Of a DNA stretch of 64,000 nucleotides, positions 55,486 to 63,881 are shown piece after piece. This stretch comes from Ureibacillus aquaedulcis (GTDB lineage Bacteria; Bacillota; Bacilli; Bacillales_A; Planococcaceae). Where the stretch lies: contig NZ_JAUHTQ010000013.1 of the NCBI RefSeq assembly GCF_030418165.1, forward strand, positions 1 to 64,000, given 5' to 3'. The notes under the pieces were generated by a model that had not been told where the DNA came from, made no database searches, and saw only the letters and a list, made by a program, of their open reading frames with translations. How positions within the stretch are numbered: the first letter of the stretch is position 1; every line of letters starts with the position of its first letter. Both the position numbers and the translations under genes were made by a program.

Positions 55486-55515
55486 AAAAAAGACCGTAAT
55501 GAAGATTACAGTCTT
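55486..55515 (-). terminator. Terminator between the kinase and ABC exporter genes
   Basis: Minus-strand stem AAGACTGTAAT / ATTACGGTCTT with loop CTTC, followed by six T residues. Only 36 bases remain to the ATPase start, so the exporter promoter must overlap it or expression depends on read-through. Confidence 0.82.
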
Positions 55516-55573
55516 ATCATACAAAATGAATTCTTATTAAATCTTTATGCAATTCTTAACTGTTTCTTAAATC

Positions 55574-56839
55574 TTAGGCAAGTTTGATTTTCATGACGAC
55601 AGTAAAGCCATCCTCTCTGTTGCAACAGCGAATTTGGCCATCCATATTTTCGATGAAGTATTTTGATATATAGAGGCCAAGGCCTGAACCATTCTTCCCC
55701 AGGACATTTTTTCCGCGATAGTATTTATTGAACAGTAGAGGCAATTCCCCTTCACTAACTCCTGTTCCGAAGTCCATAATGTAGAGTTCAAGGTATCCCT
55801 GATTGATTTGAGACTTAATACTCACATTTGTTCCTGCGTATTTATATGAATTACTGATAATGTTGTCTATTACCTGCTGCATACGGATAGGATCTATTAA
55901 AATAATACATTGTGGAATATGATCATAGGCGATTTTGTTGCCATAATTGACATTCTCTATCATCTCCATAAGTACTTCGCTCGATTCTTCGGCAACCGTT
56001 AACCTTAACTGCTGCAGTTCTTCTAAAGTTGCATGAAACATATCCGTTACAAGTAAGTCAATTTGTTCTGCTTTGGAATAGATCGTATTCACGTGCTTGA
56101 TGACCTTATCGTCTTTTGCCTGCAGAAGCATTAATTCACTTACTGCTTTGATCGAAGCAACAGGTGTCTTAATATCATGACTCAAGGTGGCAACAAGCTC
56201 CTTCTTGCTGCGGTTGGACTCGTACTCCCGTTGACGGGCAGCACCAAGTTCTTCACGCAATAGATCGAAACTTTCAGTGAATGCGCCAAAGTAATTATTC
56301 TTGTTCATATTTAGAGGTATTTCTAGATTGCCCCTGACCACATTTACTGCAAAATTTTGAAGCTGCTTAAAGGGTTTCAATAATGTTCTATCAATATAAA
56401 TAATAAAAAATAAAGTAACTATCAATAACAAACCCAAAATCAAGCTGATAGATGCAACGAGTTCATTTTTCATTTGCTGCATTATTTCTTGTTCGTTGTT
56501 GCGGATAATTATTTTGCCTACAATTTCATTATCTTGCCTAAGATCGATGAATGTATCTCTATTTTTAATGGCTTCGTTATTATTATTAAAATGATTTCCT
56601 GGTGTTCGGTAGATGACGGTCCCCGAGTAATCGATAATGGTAAAGGGTTGTGCTAGGTCGCTATTGCGAAAAGTTTCTTCACCAACATGGCCCCAATTTT
56701 TTTCAACCGTTTTCACCACATCATTTATGGCCACAAGATCCATTTCGGGAGTTTTTTTACTCATAATAATGATTAGTGAGGAAGTTATCCCTGCACTAAA
56801 AACAACCAAAATCATGACAATAAGCAAATTTATTCTCAT
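55574..56839 (-). CDS. Sensor histidine kinase
   Basis: The 421-residue kinase has helices at about 5-26 and 128-149 around a ~100-residue extracellular sensor, a HAMP-like segment, then the HisKA motif with His221 in LSHDIKTP and an ATPase domain with N-box IDNIISNSYKYAG, GTGV and GSGLGLYI. Its short N-terminal sensor differs from the intramembrane BceS type. The start overlaps the response-regulator stop by four bases (ATGA). Confidence 0.9.
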   Translation of the reverse strand: MRINLLIVMILVVFSAGITSSLIIIMSKKTPEMDLVAINDVVKTVEKNWGHVGEETFRNSDLAQPFTIIDYSGTVIYRTPGNHFNNNNEAIKNRDTFIDLRQDNEIVGKIIIRNNEQEIMQQMKNELVASISLILGLLLIVTLFFIIYIDRTLLKPFKQLQNFAVNVVRGNLEIPLNMNKNNYFGAFTESFDLLREELGAARQREYESNRSKKELVATLSHDIKTPVASIKAVSELMLLQAKDDKVIKHVNTIYSKAEQIDLLVTDMFHATLEELQQLRLTVAEESSEVLMEMIENVNYGNKIAYDHIPQCIILIDPIRMQQVIDNIISNSYKYAGTNVSIKSQINQGYLELYIMDFGTGVSEGELPLLFNKYYRGKNVLGKNGSGLGLYISKYFIENMDGQIRCCNREDGFTVVMKIKLA

Positions 56840-57525
56840 TGTTGGGTATCCTCAAAAACATATCCTGTTCCCCATACTGTTTTTATAAATTGCGGGTCCT
56901 TTGGATTTCGTTCAATTTTCTCCCGCAAATGCCGAATATGTACATTCAGGGTCCCATCTCCAACAAAGGAATCCCCCCATACATTCTGAAATAATTCATC
57001 TTTTGTGATGATCCGATTTTTGTTTTTTGCCAAGTAATGCAGAAGTTTATATTCCATCAATTTTAAATGAACATCCATACCACTCACGCGAACACGACGA
57101 AGTTTTGGAACAATTTGTATCTGTCCAAACTCCAGGATATCTTGCTGCTTCCCAGAAGCATTGCCATATCTTTTAAGCACTGCTTTTACTTTTGCCAATA
57201 AGATACTTAATGTATAGGGCTTCTGTATATAATCGTCCCCACCAATGTTAAGTGCAATAAGAACATCGTCATCGCTGGAACGGGCACTTATAAAGAGGAT
57301 GGGAATCTCCATGGTTTTGCGCAATTTCTTGCACAAGTCAAAGCCGGATTCATTTCCTAGATTAATGTCCAGAAGAAGCAGTGATGGTTCATGTTTCTCT
57401 AAAAAGCGTTCACATTCTTCTACACTTGTTACAAATTCCGTCCTGACTTCAAACATATTAAAATACTCACAAGTTGTTTCGGCTAAAGCAACTTCATCAT
57501 CTACAATTAAACAATCTAATTTCAT
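56836..57525 (-). CDS. OmpR-family response regulator
   Basis: The 229-residue protein has a receiver domain with the acidic pair DD at 9-10, phosphoacceptor Asp53 (LLLLDINLG), Thr/Ser switch and Lys in IQKPY, followed by a winged-helix DNA-binding domain (about 130-225, with ITKDELFQNVWG and LNVHIRHLREKI). It forms a two-component pair with the kinase encoded immediately after. AGGAGATTACG precedes the start. Its most likely target is the adjacent ABC exporter. Confidence 0.92.
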   Translation of the reverse strand: MKLDCLIVDDEVALAETTCEYFNMFEVRTEFVTSVEECERFLEKHEPSLLLLDINLGNESGFDLCKKLRKTMEIPILFISARSSDDDVLIALNIGGDDYIQKPYTLSILLAKVKAVLKRYGNASGKQQDILEFGQIQIVPKLRRVRVSGMDVHLKLMEYKLLHYLAKNKNRIITKDELFQNVWGDSFVGDGTLNVHIRHLREKIERNPKDPQFIKTVWGTGYVFEDTQQ

Positions 57526-57681
57526 CGTAATCTCCTAGAAAAAGACTTTCCTACTAGTTTAACAGGATACCTACAGTATACATTATAGCGGTTCGCCTTG
57601 TGTAAATTTATGGGTTTACAGAGTTATTATGGAACCCGATGAATTTCGTTATTATGAGGAGTGGTATACATAATTTCACAC

Positions 57682-57716
57682 AAAAAAACGTACTTCTGCT
57701 GAAGAAGTACGTTCTT
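57682..57716 (-). terminator. Terminator of the dus gene
   Basis: Stem AACGTACTTC / GAAGTACGTT with loop TGCTGAA and a T-tract on the minus strand. Confidence 0.82.
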
Positions 57717-57745
57717 AATTATTATTCAGCTGACTTTTGCCATGG

Positions 57746-58723
57746 TTACTGTTCGTCATCGACATTGTTTGCTTCAAAGTTATCGAGCAATGCACGCACT
57801 TCATCTGTTGATTTTGTGTTCATCAACTGGTTTCTTAATTCGCCTGCGCCGCGGAACCCTTTGACATAGATTTTGAAGAAACGATGCAGCCCTGTTACAG
57901 AACGCGGCAATTCTTCAATATATTGATCATGAAGATCAAGCTGGTATCTTAGAAGGTCCAGGTACTCCTTGCTGCTATGTTCTTTCGGCTCTTTCTCAAA
58001 AGCAAAAGGATTTTTAAATATCCCGCGTCCAATCATGACCCCATCAATACCATACTTTTCTGCAAGCTCCAGCCCTACTTGACGATCCGGAATATCGCCG
58101 TTAATTGTTAATAGAGTATTAGGTGCGATACGATCACGCAATTTCTTGATCTCCGGAATGAGCTCCCAATGGGCATCAACAGCGCTCATTTCTTTTCTTG
58201 TACGTAAATGGATGGAGAGGTTCGCAATATCCTGTTTTAATATATGCGTTAGCCACTCCTCCCACTCGTTTATATCCTCAAAGCCAAGTCTTGTTTTCAC
58301 GCTGACAGGCAATCCGCCAGCTTTTGCTGCTTGAATGAGTTCTGCCGCAACTTCCGGGCGAAGGATCAGGCCACTGCCTTTCCCTCTCGATGCCACATTC
58401 GGCACTGGGCAGCCCATATTGATATCGAGTCCTTTAAATCCCAGTTCCGCCATGCCAATACTCATTTGACGGAAATATTCGGGATTATCCCCCCAAATAT
58501 GCGCCACCATTGGTTGTTCATCTTCTGTAAAAAGCAAACGGCCGCGTACACTCTTCATGCCTTCTGGGTGACAATAGCTATCCGAGTTTGTAAACTCCGT
58601 GAAAAACACATCCGGTCGACCCGCTTTACTTACTACATGCCGGAAAACAGTATCCGTCACATCTTCCATTGGTGCCAATACAAAAAATGGACGTGGTAAA
58701 TCACGCCAAAAATTATTTGTCAT
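57746..58723 (-). CDS. tRNA-dihydrouridine synthase
   Basis: The 325-residue flavoenzyme has [15 protein letters not shown] at the FMN-binding start, the catalytic Cys in [35 protein letters not shown] (with HAR-like His) and [12 protein letters not shown] at the end. It reduces uridines of tRNA. Subfamily is not clear: the length and DINMGCPVP motif fit a DusB/DusC-like enzyme of Firmicutes. The ATG at 58723 is chosen; ATGs further up (58744, 58792) are possible. Confidence 0.87.
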   Translation of the reverse strand: MTNNFWRDLPRPFFVLAPMEDVTDTVFRHVVSKAGRPDVFFTEFTNSDSYCHPEGMKSVRGRLLFTEDEQPMVAHIWGDNPEYFRQMSIGMAELGFKGLDINMGCPVPNVASRGKGSGLILRPEVAAELIQAAKAGGLPVSVKTRLGFEDINEWEEWLTHILKQDIANLSIHLRTRKEMSAVDAHWELIPEIKKLRDRIAPNTLLTINGDIPDRQVGLELAEKYGIDGVMIGRGIFKNPFAFEKEPKEHSSKEYLDLLRYQLDLHDQYIEELPRSVTGLHRFFKIYVKGFRGAGELRNQLMNTKSTDEVRALLDNFEANNVDDEQ

Positions 58724-58792
58724 TTTAATCTCAAATCCTTTCATTGCGCTCCGGGATACATGTAAAACTCTCATCCCAAAATAAAAAGCCAT

Positions 58793-59220
58793 ATATACGA
58801 CATGTCTATTCTATTATTATTTTATAATAAATACCCAAACCAATACGCTTCCAATAGTGTGCAAACTAGTTGCAGCAATATAAGAGATATTTCAGGTTTA
58901 AGTAATTCGATCATTATTATAGTATAACCTAGCTTATTAAGTTTATCTTCACACAGTTTCCTCTTCAACTAGAATTTTATTTGAGAAGTAGCTATTTTTG
59001 GCATATTCATTCTTTTTCTGGAAATTCAGTAGTAAAAGCAGACAGTTTAGATGTGTATTTTGCACTCCTAAATTGTCTGCTTTTTTATTTTTCATCATAT
59101 ATTAAGTTAGAAATTTCAAAAACAGGCGTAATTGAGTTAAGTCAGCTAGCTATAGTTGCTCCCAACACTCTGGATGTGGGATTATTTTTGGAACATTAAT
59201 CAGCACATTTTATGTACTTC
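58793..59220. other. Gap between dus and histidine-phosphatase genes
   Basis: About 430 bases without a supported gene. It holds one strong hairpin (59034-59086). A 72-codon plus-strand frame crosses that hairpin and has no ribosome binding site, so I do not accept it. The region may carry the dus promoter next to 58800. Confidence 0.45.
59034..59086. terminator. Long-stem hairpin terminator
   Basis: AAAAGCAGACAGTTTAG pairs with CTAAATTGTCTGCTTTT (17 bp with one G-T wobble) around a 17-base loop. Six T residues then ATTTTT follow on the plus strand, with fewer T on the minus strand. No plus-strand gene precedes it; it may end the histidine-phosphatase transcript about 135 bases after the stop. 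Confidence 0.6.
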
Positions 59221-59823
59221 TTATTTCATAAGGTGATCTTGTTTGTTCAGGAACTTTATTATACTACAATCTTCTCTTATATCGATTAGATGCATACCCG
59301 TATCTCCTGTAGCAAAGATCGTTTTATTATTGTTTGGCAGATTGAGTACTGCCTTCAGGAAATTGGAGATAAGTCCTCCATGTGATACGATTGCTACTCT
59401 ATTATGCTGTTTATAATCTAGAATAATCTTGTTAAATATTTTCTCAGCCCTAAAGCGAAAATCCAGCTCAGATTCACCATCTTGAATCGGCACATGTATT
59501 GGTCTTCCTCCATCAGGCAATGGGTATTTAATGGCTGCCTCTTTCCTGGCCATTCCTGCAAGTACACCATTATTGAACTCCCTGAGATCATCTATTTCAA
59601 TAAGCTTACAATCTATCGCTTCTTGCAGTAAATTTGCAGTCTTTTCTGCTCTCTTTAAAGGACTTGTCAAAATAATATCGGGTCTGACATTCGCTTCAAC
59701 GTATTGAGCCATTAATCTTGCTTGTTGTTCACCTAATTCAGTTAAGGGGAAATCTGCCCTTCCTTCGTGAACTTCTAATAGATCCGCTTCAGACTGACCA
59801 TGTCTTATGATTAATAATTCCAT
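59221..59823 (-). CDS. Histidine phosphatase family protein (phosphoglycerate-mutase-like)
   Basis: The 200-residue protein has LIIRHGQSEADL (catalytic His8), a later Glu in the region LREFNNGVLAGM and the second catalytic His in IVSHGGLISNFLKAVL. It is in the broad-specificity phosphatase group (PhoE/CobC-like). The substrate cannot be known from sequence. AAGGAGG lies before the start. It is a single gene. Confidence 0.88.
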   Translation of the reverse strand: MELLIIRHGQSEADLLEVHEGRADFPLTELGEQQARLMAQYVEANVRPDIILTSPLKRAEKTANLLQEAIDCKLIEIDDLREFNNGVLAGMARKEAAIKYPLPDGGRPIHVPIQDGESELDFRFRAEKIFNKIILDYKQHNRVAIVSHGGLISNFLKAVLNLPNNNKTIFATGDTGMHLIDIREDCSIIKFLNKQDHLMK

Positions 59824-59935
59824 TTCCTAGCCTCCTTAGTTTTCATTCTTCCTATAACCAACAATCCCCTATTATACCAATCCTCTACTTAATCTTTATC
59901 TGATTCAAAAATAGGTTTTCCATATTAGCAAAAGC

Positions 59936-59973
59936 AAAAAAGGTGAAATTGATCCTACTCAATTTCACCTTTC
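59936..59973 (-). terminator. Terminator of the SDR operon
   Basis: Perfect stem AAAGGTGAAATTGA / TCAATTTCACCTTT with a six-base loop, and A-tract on the plus side (T-tract on the minus). Confidence 0.85.
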
Positions 59974-60032
59974 TCCCTATTGAAGCTGGTAATGTCCTAG
60001 CCTCTAATTATTACTTGATGCGCCCAAAAAAA

Positions 60033-60815
60033 TTAGTATTTATACGATTGACCGCCATCGATTGGCACAACAACACCATTAATGAAGTCTGCTTGGTTTG
60101 AAAGCAGGAAGGCAACTAGGTAGCCAACCTCTTCTGGTTTACCGAAGCGACGCATTGGGTTTGGTTTTACGAACTCTTTACCCACCTCTTCCCAATTATC
60201 ACCATCGATTTGACGCAATGAGCCCTCTACCATAGGAGTCATTATGGCACCAGGTGCGATTGCCTTAATCGAAACACCAAATTGTCCATATTCAATTGCA
60301 GAGTTACGCGTTAAACCGACAACACCATGTTTGGATGCTGCGTAGCCTGACTGATTTCCAACACCACGAATACCGCCAACGGAGGCTGTATTTACAATTG
60401 ACCCTGATCCTTGTTCTTTCATTACTTTTAATACGTATTTCATGCCGTAGAATACACCATTTAAGTTAATGGAAACAACTTTTTGGAACTCATCAATACC
60501 AAAGTCCTCTGTTAGATTTTGTTTTCCTTCGATGCCAGCATTGTTGAAGAATCCATCAATTTTGCCAAACTTGTCAACAGTAGCATCAACAAAACCTTTT
60601 ACAGCATCCTCATCTGCTACGTTTGCTGCTATTAATAAAACTTCAGCCTGTGGCGCGATTGCTGCCACTTTTTCCTCTGTTTCTTTCAAACCTGCTTCAT
60701 TCAAGTCTACTAATACTAATTTAGCACCCTCTTCTGCTAATTGAAGTGTTGCTGCTTGGCCAAGACCAGATCCTGCACCTGTTACAATGACTACTTTTTC
60801 TTCAAACCGTTTCAT
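60033..60815 (-). CDS. Classical short-chain dehydrogenase/reductase
   Basis: The 260-residue SDR has the NAD(P) motif VTGAGSGLGQA near 10-20, NNAGIEG near 92, catalytic Ser-Tyr-Lys in NTASVGG and GYAASKHG, and C-terminal GVVVPIDGGQSYKY. It oxidises an alcohol or reduces a ketone; substrate unknown. Asp in VLVDLNE after the second strand suggests NAD preference. It lies 18 bases after the other SDR; the two share an operon and are 40-50 percent alike by eye, so probably a duplication. Confidence 0.9.
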   Translation of the reverse strand: MKRFEEKVVIVTGAGSGLGQAATLQLAEEGAKLVLVDLNEAGLKETEEKVAAIAPQAEVLLIAANVADEDAVKGFVDATVDKFGKIDGFFNNAGIEGKQNLTEDFGIDEFQKVVSINLNGVFYGMKYVLKVMKEQGSGSIVNTASVGGIRGVGNQSGYAASKHGVVGLTRNSAIEYGQFGVSIKAIAPGAIMTPMVEGSLRQIDGDNWEEVGKEFVKPNPMRRFGKPEEVGYLVAFLLSNQADFINGVVVPIDGGQSYKY

Positions 60816-60833
60816 ATTATGTTACCTCCAGTG

Positions 60834-61604
60834 TTAAATATTATATAATGCTCCATCGACTGTGTAAGATGAAGAGCTTACATAAGAAGCTTCGTCCGAT
60901 AGTAAAAATGCAATGACATTTGCTACTTCCTGCGGTTCGCCATATCGCTTCATTGGAACAGCATCTTGATATGCCGATTGTGCTGCTTCTGCTGCACCCG
61001 GTGCAACTTTTGCCTCGATCTGGCGCATCATTTGTGTATTGATAACACCAGGGTTTACTGAATTCACACGCACATTATATGGAGCGGCTTCTATCGCCGC
61101 TACTTTATTCATCCCCATTAGTGCATGTTTCGATGAATTATAAAGCATCATATTTGGCGAACCAATTAAACCAGCTACGGAAGCGCTGTTAACAATCGAA
61201 CCTGCTTTTTGCTGTTTCATAATTGGCAGTACATATTTTAAGCCGTAGAAAGCACCTTTTACGTTAATGTTATATACGAAATCAAAATCTTGTTCTGTAA
61301 TTTCTTCTAGGATTTTTGCTGGGCCTTCAACCCCTGCATTATTTGCAAAGCCATCAATGCGACCGAATTTTGCCACGGTTTCCTCAACATAATTTTTCAC
61401 TTCTGCTTCTTTTGAAACATCTGCTTTTAATGTTAGGACGCGATCTTCACCTAGGTTAAGCTCCACTGCAACCGCTTTCACAGCAGCTTCATTTAAATCC
61501 ACCAGCGTTAACTTTGCCCCTTCATCTGCAAGTTTACGAGCAATTTCTTTACCGATGCCTCCTGCAGCACCTGTGATAATTACAACTTTATTTTCGAATC
61601 TCAT
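60834..61604 (-). CDS. Classical short-chain dehydrogenase/reductase (paralogue)
   Basis: The 256-residue SDR has ITGAAGGIGKEIARKL near 9, TLVDLNEAA (Asp favouring NAD), NNAGVEG, NSASVAG, and YNSSKHALMG where the catalytic Tyr and Lys sit. It is the first gene of the pair. GGGGAGG precedes the start. It is divergently transcribed from a TetR-type regulator gene 140 bases away, which likely controls both SDRs. Confidence 0.9.
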   Translation of the reverse strand: MRFENKVVIITGAAGGIGKEIARKLADEGAKLTLVDLNEAAVKAVAVELNLGEDRVLTLKADVSKEAEVKNYVEETVAKFGRIDGFANNAGVEGPAKILEEITEQDFDFVYNINVKGAFYGLKYVLPIMKQQKAGSIVNSASVAGLIGSPNMMLYNSSKHALMGMNKVAAIEAAPYNVRVNSVNPGVINTQMMRQIEAKVAPGAAEAAQSAYQDAVPMKRYGEPQEVANVIAFLLSDEASYVSSSSYTVDGALYNI

Positions 61605-61689
61605 TTTTGTACCTCCCCTAATAATTCTAATTACACATATAGTTTACTAGGTCTTACTTTCTGTATGCCATCCTTAATATTTGCTATAC

Positions 61690-61706
61690 TGTTGAAGAAA
61701 ACAACA
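61690..61706. promoter_or_regulatory. Candidate TetR operator between SDR and tetR genes
   Basis: TGTTG, seven bases, CAACA: a perfect 5+7+5 inverted repeat in the divergent region, close to a TATACT that could be a -10 box. TetR regulators usually bind such sites between their own gene and a divergent target. Confidence 0.45.
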
Positions 61707-61744
61707 CTTTCATTCAATCTGTCTAATTGTAGGAGAGAAATATA

Positions 61745-62341
61745 ATGAAATCCAATTCGAATCAAGCTTTGCGTACAAAGAATTTCTTAAAAAAGGCATT
61801 TATTGAACTGGTACACAAAAAGGGATTCAGTGCTGTTACAGTGAAGGATATTGTTGAGTATGCACAATATAATCGAACAACCTTTTATGTGTATTATCAA
61901 AACATTTTTGACCTCGTTGAAGAGTTAATGGATGAAATGTCTGAAGCCATTCAGTATAACAGCATGTCCAAGTATCAAAGTGATAGTCGGGTGAAAGTAA
62001 CGGAGTTGACAACAAACTCCTTCGAATTGTTGTATTACATCTACGATCACCGCGATTACTTCACATTGCTGCTCTTGGAAGATACACTCCCCCACATTCA
62101 CCGGCAACTGCCTGAAGCGATTTTTAGCTTACTGAAAGATCAATTTAATATAGAATACGGAGTTTCTTTTGTGGACGACTACTCCCAAAAGCGCTATATG
62201 GCCTATGGAACGGCGGGATTGATCTTGGACTGGATTGCAAAGGATTTTGATGTGACACCAAGTGAAATGACAGAACGTTTCATACGTATTCTAAATACCT
62301 TTGCCAGAGGGTTCGTAATAAAAGAAATCGACACGCACTAG
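61745..62341 (+). CDS. TetR/AcrR-family transcriptional regulator
   Basis: The 198-residue protein has a TetR helix-turn-helix (about 10-55, FLKKAFIELVHKKGFSAVTVKDIVEYAQYNRTTFYVYYQN) and a C-terminal ligand domain with WIAKDFDVTPSEM, in the DhaS-like group with the TetR_C_8/C33 type tail. AGGAGAG precedes the start. It is divergent from the two SDR genes and most probably represses them. Confidence 0.87.
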   Translation: MKSNSNQALRTKNFLKKAFIELVHKKGFSAVTVKDIVEYAQYNRTTFYVYYQNIFDLVEELMDEMSEAIQYNSMSKYQSDSRVKVTELTTNSFELLYYIYDHRDYFTLLLLEDTLPHIHRQLPEAIFSLLKDQFNIEYGVSFVDDYSQKRYMAYGTAGLILDWIAKDFDVTPSEMTERFIRILNTFARGFVIKEIDTH

Positions 62342-62501
62342 AAATAGTTTATATTGGTGAAGAAATAAGATATTTAAATAGATAATATTTGGACCTTCGT
62401 AGATTAAACTTAATTATCCTTTCAATCTAACAATTTAAGCATATTTACTTTGCCCTAAAATTTATTAATCCCGGATAATATTACCTATAACAAGAAACAT
62501 G

Positions 62502-62540
62502 AAAAGGCAACCTCCCATAAGAGAGAGTTGCCTTCTTTTA
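62502..62540. terminator. Bidirectional terminator after tetR
   Basis: Stem AAGGCAAC / GTTGCCTT with a 15-base loop, T-rich on the plus strand. The stem equals that of the hairpin at 52249. Confidence 0.78.
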
Positions 62541-62674
62541 AAATCAGTTGCGATATACAAAGACCGTGTGCAGAGTGTTTGTTGCAATACAGCTTGAAGA
62601 TGGTTTAAGAAATTAACTAGACTCTATTCTATTTATTTTCTACATTTAATAGAATCCCCGTAAGAATGTTTTTA

Positions 62675-63565
62675 TTAATCTCCTCCCCCGCCGCCACAGC
62701 TTGAACAAGAACTACCGGATGAGCAAGAGCTGCAGGAGCTTCCCGACCCGCAACTAGTACAACTTGATGAGCTGTTGCTGCTTATCTTCATATAACTTGC
62801 AAACTCGTCATAGTGAAAATAAGAGACAGACATAAACGGAACGAGCATTGCGTTGTAATTTTGCTGAGTTTTACTTCTTTTCATCATTTCACGTACGATA
62901 CTTTTTTCATATTCTTTTACTCTATTTGCGGTTTTTTTCATGGATGAAACAAGCGCGAGGACAGTAGTCATATATTTACTATCTCTCTTAAAATAGATAT
63001 CTATAAGTTCATCTTCACTTAATTCTTCAAACTCATCAATAAGGGTTGGATGTACAGGGTTTCTGAAAAATCCATTATAAAGATGGATATTCTCCTTTCT
63101 TATGAAAAAAAGCTCGGCATACACCCAATCAAAAAATCCCCGTAAATCCGGATCAGGTTCTACATTTATATTTGGCCTGTGATGAAGTGTTGTCCCTAGA
63201 TATTTCTTGGAAAATTCATCATATTCACGGGTAAACATGAGCATCTGATGCCAAAGTTCATCCACTTTTTCACTAAACATCGGCGACTCTTTTAATAGTG
63301 AAGTCAAAATAAAATAACGTTTTAGATCGATGAGGCGCCACTCGTACTCATGCTCTTTTAACCTACGCTCTTTGTGAACCCGCGCTTCGACGTTAGCCAT
63401 AAAACCTTTACTTAGCGATTGCTCCAGGTTATCGCCTAGTTTTTTTAAGCCTTTAATTTGTTTTATCTCCAAGGATTCCGGAGATAGACCAAATTTAAAT
63501 GAGCTTTTTTTGCTTAAAAATAAAATAAGGCAAATCAAAACTGCTAGGAAGAGTAACCATTCCAT
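62675..63565 (-). CDS. Membrane-anchored protein with GRDP-like (DUF1399) core and Cys-Ser-Gly tail
   Basis: The 296-residue protein starts with one hydrophobic helix (about 4-22), followed by a coiled basic region, a central segment VDELWHQMLMFTREYDEFSKKYLGTTLHH that resembles the WH..R.Y...C....HH motif of glycine-rich-domain (DUF1399) proteins, and a C-terminal tail of ~30 residues made of SSCSSCxSG repeats ending CGGGGGD. The tail contains eight or more Cys and looks like those of TIGR04222-type membrane proteins. Function unknown. The ATG at 63565 follows GGAGAG; an ATG at 63583 is too close to a site. Confidence 0.65.
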   Translation of the reverse strand: MEWLLFLAVLICLILFLSKKSSFKFGLSPESLEIKQIKGLKKLGDNLEQSLSKGFMANVEARVHKERRLKEHEYEWRLIDLKRYFILTSLLKESPMFSEKVDELWHQMLMFTREYDEFSKKYLGTTLHHRPNINVEPDPDLRGFFDWVYAELFFIRKENIHLYNGFFRNPVHPTLIDEFEELSEDELIDIYFKRDSKYMTTVLALVSSMKKTANRVKEYEKSIVREMMKRSKTQQNYNAMLVPFMSVSYFHYDEFASYMKISSNSSSSCTSCGSGSSCSSCSSGSSCSSCGGGGGD

Positions 63566-63583
63566 CTTATCTCTCCATTCCAC

Positions 63584-63716
63584 CTTAAAGTATTTTATTC
63601 GTCTTTATGAGTACTATCTTTAACTAATATGGAAATAATTCCGCTAAAAATATATACGTCCGAAAGGGAATATAGTTTCAGAAAAGGGGCCTGAAGGATA
63701 TTCCTTACATTTGTAA
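63584..63716. other. Short spacer without a recognised feature
   Basis: About 130 bases before the terminator. It probably contains the promoter of the Cys-tailed protein gene. Nothing else seen. Confidence 0.3.
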
Positions 63717-63756
63717 ATAAAAAAGAACGAACTCCTCAATAAGAATCCGTTCTTGG
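63717..63756 (-). terminator. Terminator of the Fpg/Nei glycosylase gene
   Basis: Stem AAGAACG / CGTTCTT with extra pairs inside the loop, followed on the minus strand by TTTTTTATTTA. It lies about 125 bases after the glycosylase stop. Confidence 0.72.
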
Positions 63757-63881
63757 TTACTGATTATACTAACTGTAACCACGCAAAATATTGCAGCACA
63801 ATAGTACAGTGAGATTATTACATATTTAACGTGTATCTGGATAAACTTGTCCATCACCATCTCCGCGCTTTCCAACTCCTA

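Noticed and set aside
58981-59199. 72-codon plus-strand frame in the dus-phosphatase gap
   Set aside because: It crosses a strong hairpin terminator, lacks a ribosome binding site and shows no recognisable motif.
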